The position numbers and the translations under genes were made by a program. The notes beneath the pieces are model-generated. The model was not told where the DNA came from, searched no databases, and saw nothing but the letters and a program-made list of their open reading frames with translations. From positions 1 through 5,419 of the forward strand of contig JAQTVG010000084.1 of NCBI GenBank assembly GCA_028706895.1: a stretch of 5,419 bases of DNA, given 5' to 3'. The DNA is from Candidatus Omnitrophota bacterium. Lineage in GTDB: Bacteria > Omnitrophota > Gorgyraeia > Gygaellales > Profunditerraquicolaceae. Every line of letters starts with the position of its first letter. Positions within the stretch are counted from its first letter, which is position 1. Below are positions 1 to 5,419 of the stretch, piece by piece.

Positions 1-1
1 C

Positions 2-106
2 CCTTATCCTGCGTCCAATCCGCAATACTCGCGCGGAACCTTTAGCGCCTTATCGTATATTCTATCCGGCGGTTCAAATTCAAAAATTACCATAAATGTT
101 ATATGA
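2..106 (+). CDS. C-terminal end of an unidentified upstream protein (5' partial)
   Basis: This frame is open from the left edge to a TGA at 104-106, giving about 34 residues that end in SNSKITINVI. The stop overlaps the ATG of the next gene as ATGA, the same kind of tight junction seen further along the cluster, and this is the main reason for preferring it. The tail is polar with short beta-like hydrophobic stretches and no recognisable motif, so no function can be given. A competing frame (3-95, ending in VQIQKLP) is also open to the edge and ends 7 bases before the next start. The frame reported here has slightly more purine-first codons and the coupled overlap, but the choice is not secure. 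The third frame has a stop at 43-45 and cannot be the upstream gene. Confidence 0.4.
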   Translation, partial: PYPASNPQYSRGTFSALSYILSGGSNSKITINVI

Positions 107-1275
107 AAATAAAATACCTTAGGCTGTTAGACAAATATTTAGGGTTTTTGTTAAACCTGATATTGGCCGTATTTAAACGTTTTTCCGGAAAGGGAGATTT
201 TTCCGATACGCAGGAAGCCGGGAAAATACTTATTATTAAATTCTGGGGTTTCGGGAGCATAATCTTGGCGTATGATTTCTTCCAAGTTATCCGCAAGAAG
301 TTCCCAAGCGCGCATATTTGCGCTTTAACCTTGAGACAGAACAGGCCCGCTTTTGAAATCGCCGGGCTTTTTGATGAAATAATAGATATTGATATCAAGA
401 ATTTAGCGCATTTCGGCGTTGATATTCTTAAAATAATCTCCTATTTAAGGAAGAAATCTTTTGATATTTCTTTTGAATTAGAGTTCACATCAAGGTTTTC
501 ATCGGCGGTTTCTTATTTAATCAATGCCAGAAGAAGAATAGGTTTCCAGTATGACGGCGTATGGAGGGGTGATTGTTTCACCGACGCGTTACATTTCAGG
601 GAAGATGCCAAATTAAAAGATTCTTATTTAAATATGGCGGGCCTTGTAAAAAAGGATATAGATGTTTTTCCTCAACCTCTCAATTTAAATATCGCGAATG
701 GGCAAAAAATAATTGTAGATAATTTACTCAAGGCAGAGTCGCTTGAGGGCGTAAGCCCGATAGTCGGCTTTAATATAAACGCGAGTGAATTATGTTTATT
801 AAGGCGCTGGCCAAAGGAGTATTTTGTTATTTTGGCCGAAGAGCTGGTAAAATTATATTCTGCGCATATAATATTTATAGGCTCAAAAGACGACTTTGGC
901 TATGTAGAGTCTGCAATCAGCCTGATGCGCTCTGGGCAAAAAACAAATGCCCATAATTTTTCCGGAAGAGTTTCTTTGGCGGGGCTTGCTTACTTAATGA
1001 CAAAGTTTAAATTATTTATTTCTAATGACAGCGGCCCCCTGCATTTAGCCGCTTATTTAAAAATCCCCTCAATTTCTTTCTTTGGCCCCGAAACCCCGCT
1101 TATCTACGGACCGGACGGTAAATCGGACACGGTATTTTATAAAAAGTTAAATTGCAGCCCTTGTATACGGGTTCAGAATTATAAACACGGCAGATGCATT
1201 AATAACCATTCTTGTTTAAGACAGGTAGAACCGTCTATCGTCCTTAATGAGATTAAAAGAAAGAAGCTGCTTTGA
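103..1275 (+). CDS. glycosyltransferase family 9 (heptosyltransferase-like) protein
   Basis: A 390-residue protein with the two-Rossmann-fold GT-B layout of GT9, the ADP-heptose:LPS heptosyltransferase family that adds sugars to lipid-linked acceptors at the cytoplasmic face. The N-terminal fold starts at KILIIKFW (41-48), followed by a helix ending KKFPSA (65-70). The C-terminal fold carries RRWPKEYF (234-241), IIFIGSKDD (256-264) and the family signature NDSGPLHLA (308-316), then FFGPETP (326-332) and a Cys-rich tail (C351, C354, C365, C371). Residues 1-40 are extra to the fold. Residues 12-27 are strongly hydrophobic and may anchor the protein to the membrane. The usual Gly-Asp of the first loop, with the catalytic base, reads Gly51-Ser52 here. 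The ATG at 103 is the most upstream start possible, because no ATG, GTG or TTG lies between it and the in-frame stop at 43-45. No clear Shine-Dalgarno is seen, so coupling to the upstream gene is likely. Acceptor and donor sugar cannot be told from sequence. Confidence 0.9.
   Translation: MKIKYLRLLDKYLGFLLNLILAVFKRFSGKGDFSDTQEAGKILIIKFWGFGSIILAYDFFQVIRKKFPSAHICALTLRQNRPAFEIAGLFDEIIDIDIKNLAHFGVDILKIISYLRKKSFDISFELEFTSRFSSAVSYLINARRRIGFQYDGVWRGDCFTDALHFREDAKLKDSYLNMAGLVKKDIDVFPQPLNLNIANGQKIIVDNLLKAESLEGVSPIVGFNINASELCLLRRWPKEYFVILAEELVKLYSAHIIFIGSKDDFGYVESAISLMRSGQKTNAHNFSGRVSLAGLAYLMTKFKLFISNDSGPLHLAAYLKIPSISFFGPETPLIYGPDGKSDTVFYKKLNCSPCIRVQNYKHGRCINNHSCLRQVEPSIVLNEIKRKKLL
1258..1266 (+). promoter_or_regulatory. 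purine-rich probable ribosome binding site for the radical SAM gene
   Basis: The run AGAAAGAAG lies inside the end of the GT9 gene, 8 bases before the ATG at 1275. It is a weak Shine-Dalgarno-like element with good spacing. It supports the ATG at 1275 over the in-frame TTG at 1272, from which the spacing would be 5 bases. Confidence 0.35.
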
Positions 1276-2693
1276 TGAAAATTTATCTTGTTAATCCGCC
1301 TGCGGTTAACGGCATAAAAATGGTCAGGGAAGGCAGGTGTATGCAAAGGAAGGGCGCCTGGACTACCGTGTGGCCCCCGGTTACATTGGCAACCATGGCA
1401 GCTATGCTTTTAAAAGACGGCATAGAGGTTAAATTAAATGATTGTATCGTTGAAGAAATATCTTTTGGTCAGCTTAAGATAAATATAGAAGAGTTTAAAC
1501 CGGACCTAGTTGTAATCAATACAGCAACAGCGTCTATATATTCTGACCTTGATTGCGCAAGAATTGCGAAAGAAGTTTTTCCTGAAATCAAGGCGTTGGC
1601 TTTTGGCTTGCATGTTACGGCGCTGCCGGAAGAGGCGTTTTTAATGGATCCATTCCTTGATTATATAATACGAGGTGAACCGGAATTTTGCCTTTTAGAG
1701 CTTGACAGGCAATTAAAAAACGGCGATAATCAGCTTTTTAAAATAAAAGGTTTATCTTTTCGTAACGGCTCAAGGATAGAGCATAACCAGGAGCGCGCAT
1801 TTCAGGATGATTTAAATACCTTGCCGTTTCCCGCCTGGGAACTCATTGATATAAAAAATTATCTTTTACCGTTTAGCAGAGAGCCATTTCTTTTGGTTAC
1901 AACTTCTAAAGGGTGCCCTCACTCATGCTTGTTTTGCCCTGCCAAGCCTTTTTATGGAAACCGTGTGCGCCTCAGGGATGCTAAAATCATAGCAGATGAA
2001 ATGGAGTATATAAAAAATAGGTTTGGCGTCAGCCAGTTCCTTATCTGGAGCGAATCTTTTACCGAATACCGGGATTACGTGGTTGGGCTCTGTGAGGATA
2101 TGATATATAGGAGATTGGATGTGCGCTGGGTATGTAACAGCCGCGTGGATAAAGTAGATAAAGAATTGCTCGGCCTTATGAGGCGCGCCGGGTGCTGGAT
2201 GATTGGATATGGAGTAGAGTCAGGCAGCCAGCAAATACTTGATGCCGCCGGCAAAGATATCTCTGTTAAGCAGATAGAAAATGCGGTTACCCTTGCGAAA
2301 GCATCGGGCATGGAAGTCGTCGCCCATGTAATCTTTGGTTTGCCTGGCGAAACAATGAAGACCGGCATAGATACAATAAACTGGCTGAACAAGCTTAACA
2401 TAGACTTTGCCCAATTTTACTGCGCCGTCCCCTGGCCGTCTACAATCCTTTACAAAATGGCTAAGGAGAAGGGGTGGCTGGTAAGCGGGGACTGGGCGTT
2501 ATATGAACAGAACAATTATGTTATGGACACGGGGAGCATTAGGCCAAGGCAGGTAGAATATTTGAGGAGATTGGCGATGTTTAAATTCTATTCTTCCCCA
2601 AAAAGGGCGTTTAAAATGTTAAGGGCGATAGACTCTTTTAAAAAATTAAAAATATTTCTTGCTACGCTTAAAGAATTTATAAAATGGATATAA
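1275..2693 (+). CDS. B12-binding domain radical SAM protein (BchE/HpnJ-like class)
   Basis: A 472-residue protein with the standard two-part layout of cobalamin-dependent-type radical SAM enzymes. Residues 1-200 resemble the B12-binding Rossmann domain: MKIYLVNPPA at the start, WPPVTLATMAAML (33-45), GLHVTALPEEAF (111-122), RGEPEF (133-138) and the linker LPFPAWEL (183-190). Residues 205-400 form the radical SAM barrel with the CX3CX2C iron-sulfur motif at C214, C218 and C221, and the SAM-contacting GYGVESGS (311-318) and FGLPGET (354-360). The tail has the family's aromatic FYSSPKRAFKMLR (438-450). Such enzymes do methylations, cyclisations or ring rearrangements on lipids, tetrapyrroles, sugars and peptides; the substrate here is unknown. 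The DxHxxG cobalamin-ligand motif is not evident around D56. The start is taken as ATG 1275, sharing one base with the previous TGA. A TTG at 1272 would add one Met and overlap by four bases. The context suggests modification of an envelope lipid or glycan. Confidence 0.92.
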   Translation: MKIYLVNPPAVNGIKMVREGRCMQRKGAWTTVWPPVTLATMAAMLLKDGIEVKLNDCIVEEISFGQLKINIEEFKPDLVVINTATASIYSDLDCARIAKEVFPEIKALAFGLHVTALPEEAFLMDPFLDYIIRGEPEFCLLELDRQLKNGDNQLFKIKGLSFRNGSRIEHNQERAFQDDLNTLPFPAWELIDIKNYLLPFSREPFLLVTTSKGCPHSCLFCPAKPFYGNRVRLRDAKIIADEMEYIKNRFGVSQFLIWSESFTEYRDYVVGLCEDMIYRRLDVRWVCNSRVDKVDKELLGLMRRAGCWMIGYGVESGSQQILDAAGKDISVKQIENAVTLAKASGMEVVAHVIFGLPGETMKTGIDTINWLNKLNIDFAQFYCAVPWPSTILYKMAKEKGWLVSGDWALYEQNNYVMDTGSIRPRQVEYLRRLAMFKFYSSPKRAFKMLRAIDSFKKLKIFLATLKEFIKWI

Positions 2694-2696
2694 CTT

Positions 2697-4607
2697 ATGT
2701 ATCTAACTAAGATTAAAATAAACAATCCGGTAATATTTGCCTGTTTTTTTGTTATTTGTTTTTGCTTATATTTTAACGCTTTGAATAATGATTTCATACT
2801 GGACGACCACTTCCTGATTACCGGTAATACTTATGTTAAGAATTTTGAAATAGGAAGAATATTTTCAACGGACGTTTTCCATTTCCACCCGGAAGATTTG
2901 GAGGACATAAGTAAGTATTACCGCCCTTTACAGTTAATGAGTTACTCCTTTGAATATCTTTTTTGGAAACTTAATCCCTTTGGGTACAGGCTTGATAACA
3001 TTATTCTACAGAGCTTGAATAGTTTTCTTGTATTTCTGGTTATTTACCTGCTTTTCAAGAATAAGACGGTAGCATTATTAAGCGGGATATTCTTCTGTGT
3101 TCTTCCTTTGCAGGTAAGCGTAGTAGCTTTTATATCCGGCAGGTCTAACCTTCTTGAAACATTATTTATGCTATCTTCGCTGGCAGTATTTATTTCTTGC
3201 GTAATCCGTGAAGAAAACAGGTATTATTATATTTCGGTATTATTTTATATTGCGGCACTCCTTACCAGGGAAGGCGCCCTATTGCTGCCCGCCTATATTT
3301 TTATATGCGCTTTGTTTCTCAGGCTAGGCAGGAAAAAGATAGCCATAACATTGGCGCCTTATGTGATAATCGGCCTCGCGTATATAATTTTACGCAATAT
3401 TTTTATGCCGTCCGATAAACTCGGCGCTTTAAATTCCCTATCTTTCCAAGATATAGCCGTGTATCTATCATATTTACATAATTATTTATGGCAGCTTATC
3501 CTTCCGCTGAGTTTAAAAATAGGGCTATTAGATAATAATTGGTTTCTTAAGCCGGTATTTTATTTTTGTTCTTTTTTGATTTTGGCATATTTGCTATTTG
3601 AAGCTGTTTTCCGCAGAAATAAGATTATTGCCTTCGGATTAATAGCGTATTTTATCGGCCTATTGCCTGTTATTAAGCTCAGGGATATTTTAATATATTT
3701 TGGCCCAGTCTTATGCGAGCATTACGTATATAACGCGTCTATCGGTTTTTGCGCCATTTTAGCTTATTATATGGCAGCCTTGCTTGATAATTACAATAGG
3801 TTAGGCAAAGCTATATTTATTGCGATAGTTTTATATTTCTCATTTTTAACGATAATAACAACCTTTAATTATCAAAACGAAGTTACTTTTTATAAATATG
3901 TTTTGAGCGTTGACAAGGATAATACGATTGCCCATCTGAACCTAGGTAATGCTTATTATGTTAATAAAGATTACAAGCAGGCGATTAATGAAGCAGAAAG
4001 AGTGCTGCGGCTTGAACCCTACGCCTGGGATGCCTATCTTTTGCTGGGAAATATATCCAGAGAGAATAATGAACTTAAGAAGGCCGAAGAATTATACCGG
4101 AAGGCAGCTTTTTTAAATCCAAAGCAGGAGATAGCGTTAAATAACCTTGGTTTAATTTATAAAGAAGAAGGTAAATACGCGGATTCGCTGGCTGCCTTTA
4201 ATAAGGCGCTCGCAATAAATCCTGAATCTTCGGCTGTGTTACGTAATATGGCCGAATTGGCCGGGTTGTTTATTAAGAATAATAAATATGACATGGCAAT
4301 CCAGGTTTGTGAAAAAATATTTTCCGTAACGCCTTATGATGCCGTAGTATTTATAAGCATGGGTATCAATTGGGCTGAGGGCGGTTATTTTAAAGAGGCG
4401 GAATTATTTTTTAAAGAGGCCTTGCGGATAGACCCGTCTAACCCTGATGCCATAAGAAATCTCGGGGCGCTCTATGGGAATATGGGGAAGTTTGACGAGG
4501 CAATACGCTATTTTGAAATGGCCCTTAAAATAAACCCGCGCGATCAATTAACAAAAGAGTTTCTGGATAATTCCATAAAGTTTAAAAATAGGGAGTTGAA
4601 TAAATAA
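2697..4607 (+). CDS. polytopic GT-C (TMTC/PMT-like) protein with C-terminal TPR domain, divergent motifs
   Basis: A 636-residue membrane protein. Residues 1-390 carry about 11-12 hydrophobic segments. The first (11-29) leads into a non-cytoplasmic loop with the acidic pair D36-D37, the GT-C position for the catalytic Asp. YYRPLQLMSY (74-83), WKLNPFGYRLDN (90-101), FISGRSNLL (145-153), LLTREGALLLP (188-198) and EHYVYNASIGF (341-351) follow in the order seen in bacterial and eukaryotic TMTC-type O-mannosyltransferases. Residues 408-614 are six tandem TPRs, each about 34 residues and closing in a Pro at 441, 475, 509, 546, 580 and 614; the fourth is three residues longer. The usual HPxHxE motif reads LPLQVS (136-141), and the His of GYHL is Arg98, so activity is doubtful or altered. 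It starts 3 bases after the previous stop, with a weak GGA (2686-2688) 8 bases upstream. It probably acts in the inner membrane as a polyprenyl-phosphate-sugar-dependent transferase or its partner. Confidence 0.88.
   Translation: MYLTKIKINNPVIFACFFVICFCLYFNALNNDFILDDHFLITGNTYVKNFEIGRIFSTDVFHFHPEDLEDISKYYRPLQLMSYSFEYLFWKLNPFGYRLDNIILQSLNSFLVFLVIYLLFKNKTVALLSGIFFCVLPLQVSVVAFISGRSNLLETLFMLSSLAVFISCVIREENRYYYISVLFYIAALLTREGALLLPAYIFICALFLRLGRKKIAITLAPYVIIGLAYIILRNIFMPSDKLGALNSLSFQDIAVYLSYLHNYLWQLILPLSLKIGLLDNNWFLKPVFYFCSFLILAYLLFEAVFRRNKIIAFGLIAYFIGLLPVIKLRDILIYFGPVLCEHYVYNASIGFCAILAYYMAALLDNYNRLGKAIFIAIVLYFSFLTIITTFNYQNEVTFYKYVLSVDKDNTIAHLNLGNAYYVNKDYKQAINEAERVLRLEPYAWDAYLLLGNISRENNELKKAEELYRKAAFLNPKQEIALNNLGLIYKEEGKYADSLAAFNKALAINPESSAVLRNMAELAGLFIKNNKYDMAIQVCEKIFSVTPYDAVVFISMGINWAEGGYFKEAELFFKEALRIDPSNPDAIRNLGALYGNMGKFDEAIRYFEMALKINPRDQLTKEFLDNSIKFKNRELNK
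4591..4595 (+). promoter_or_regulatory. possible, distantly spaced Shine-Dalgarno for the second GT-C gene
   Basis: GGGAG lies within the last codons of the preceding gene, 15 bases before the ATG at 4611. That is longer than the usual 5-9 base spacing, and the intervening bases are AT-rich. It may act weakly, with most initiation coming from ribosomes finishing the upstream gene. Confidence 0.25.
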
Positions 4608-4610
4608 AAT

Positions 4611-5419
4611 ATGCATAAGGTATCAAAACCTCTCATTTTCTTGGGTTTCTTCTTAATCGCGCTGGCCGTGTTCTCTAACTCAATAAACGGCGATTTCGTT
4701 TATGATGATAAGATTATAATCAATGCCAATGAGAATATAAGGCACGTAAGCCGCCTGCCGCTGCTTTTTACTACAGATGTATTTGAGTTCTCCAATTACC
4801 CCAAGAGCGATTTGTATCCATTTTACCGGCCTATGCAGCCATTGTCTTTCTTCGTAGATTATCAGGTTTGGAAGCTGAATCCTTTCGGTTATCATCTTGC
4901 AAATATCCTCATCCACGCGATAAATACCCTCTTGGTTTTTTATATTATTTTTTGGTTATTCGGAGATTATCTTTTTGCGTTATTGAGCAGTTTATTATTT
5001 TGCGTCCACCCTATACATCTTGAATCAGTCAGTTTTATATCCGGGCGTTCAGAATTACTGGTAAGTTTATTTACTCTATTGGCTGTAACCTGTTATCTGA
5101 GGTACATTGACCTTCGGCGGGGCATATGGTATTTGGTATCGCTGGCAAGTTTTGTATGCGCGCTGCTTTCCAAAGAAGCCGGCTTTTTAATATTCATTCC
5201 TTTTTGCGTGTTGATCTTAGGCCTAAAAGCAAAACTTCCCAAGAATTCCGTCGCAATGCATTTTATTTCCTTCGGCGCTATTGTGCTGATTTATGCGGTA
5301 TTGCGTTTAACAATACTATTGCCCGTTAACATATCTCCGCATAGCCCGTATTCTTTTCCCTGGGATTTAGCAAATTTCTTGCGAATCCTGGGCGCGTATG
5401 TATGGTTTTTGATATTTCC
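4611..5419 (+). CDS. second GT-C (TMTC/PMT-like) membrane protein, canonical motifs (3' partial)
   Basis: An open frame from ATG 4611 to the window edge with no stop: 269 complete codons of a longer gene. It is a clear tandem paralogue of the preceding gene, matching it from the first hydrophobic segment (7-24) through the D32-D33 pair, TTDVFEF (54-60), FYRPMQPLSF (71-80), WKLNPFGYHLANILIHAIN (87-105), CVHPIHLESVSFISGRSELL (131-150) and LLSKEAGF (185-192). Unlike its neighbour it keeps the standard HPxHxE and GYHLxNxLxH motifs, so this is the better candidate for an active polyprenyl-phosphate-sugar:acceptor transferase of the inner membrane. A C-terminal TPR region is expected by analogy but lies outside the window. 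The ATG is the only reasonable start: one codon upstream in the same frame is the TAA of the preceding gene. The missing C-terminus prevents a firm count of membrane segments or a substrate call. Confidence 0.88.
   Translation, partial: MHKVSKPLIFLGFFLIALAVFSNSINGDFVYDDKIIINANENIRHVSRLPLLFTTDVFEFSNYPKSDLYPFYRPMQPLSFFVDYQVWKLNPFGYHLANILIHAINTLLVFYIIFWLFGDYLFALLSSLLFCVHPIHLESVSFISGRSELLVSLFTLLAVTCYLRYIDLRRGIWYLVSLASFVCALLSKEAGFLIFIPFCVLILGLKAKLPKNSVAMHFISFGAIVLIYAVLRLTILLPVNISPHSPYSFPWDLANFLRILGAYVWFLIF

Noticed and set aside
99..398. Minus-strand open frame of 99 codons inside the GT9 gene
   Set aside because: It lies opposite a well-supported GT9 coding region, has no family motif, and is a shadow of the plus-strand codons.
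2075..2414. Two overlapping minus-strand open frames inside the radical SAM gene
   Set aside because: The plus strand here encodes the conserved SAM-binding part of the barrel, including GYGVESGS and FGLPGET; the reverse frames show no motif.
2588..2797. Minus-strand open frame across the radical SAM/GT-C junction
   Set aside because: It would run against two tightly spaced plus-strand genes and its product is low-complexity, with no recognisable domain.
3918..4538. Possible DNA tandem repeat in the TPR region
   Set aside because: The periodicity is at protein level (about 34 residues) with diverged codons; there is no direct nucleotide repeat.
4605..4613. In-frame TAA between the two GT-C genes as a possible nonsense mutation of one long gene
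   Set aside because: The downstream frame begins with its own Met and first membrane segment and repeats the whole N-terminal domain, so these are two paralogous genes rather than one broken one.
4595..4620. Terminator or promoter between the two GT-C genes
   Set aside because: The gap is only 3 bases, and I find no GC-rich hairpin followed by a T run and no room for separate promoter elements.
4680..4916. Minus-strand open frame inside the second GT-C gene
   Set aside because: The plus strand encodes the conserved Asp-Asp and YRP motifs of the GT-C protein, so the reverse frame is a shadow.
5126..5329. Plus-strand 67-codon open frame near the right edge
   Set aside because: It is out of frame within the second GT-C gene, whose frame is open from 4611 to the edge and carries LLSKEAGF in this area.

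Overview
The window is one densely packed, same-strand gene cluster on the plus strand. It holds the tail of an upstream frame, three complete genes and a fourth gene that runs off the right edge. Junctions are overlaps of 1-4 bases or gaps of 3 bases, and I see no terminator or promoter, so this looks like the interior of a single operon. The DNA is AT-rich and has bacterial gene structure. The mix of a heptosyltransferase-like GT9, a cobalamin-type radical SAM enzyme and TPR-fused GT-C membrane proteins is reminiscent of uncultured lineages such as Candidatus Omnitrophica. That assignment is inference from gene style only; no rRNA or marker gene is present.

Layout: bases 1-106 hold the probable C-terminus of an unidentified upstream protein, whose TGA overlaps the next ATG. 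Bases 103-1275 encode a glycosyltransferase family 9 protein with an N-terminal hydrophobic extension and a Ser where the family's catalytic Asp normally sits. Bases 1275-2693 encode a B12-binding-domain radical SAM enzyme of the BchE/HpnJ-like class. Bases 2697-4607 encode a polytopic GT-C (TMTC/PMT-like) protein with six C-terminal TPRs. Bases 4611-5419 encode the N-terminal 269 residues of a second protein of the same type, a tandem paralogue.

Working together (inference): the genes fit a cell-envelope glycan or glycolipid pathway. The GT9 would act on the cytoplasmic face, the radical SAM enzyme would modify a lipid or sugar intermediate, and the two GT-C proteins would transfer sugar from a polyprenyl-phosphate donor on the outer face of the membrane.

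The most interesting detail is a contrast between the paralogues. The downstream copy keeps the conserved His/Glu motifs of the family. The upstream copy has replaced them while keeping the Asp-Asp pair, the SGR motif and an intact TPR domain, which suggests a changed or non-catalytic role. The GT9 substitution is a second departure from canonical active-site residues in the same operon.
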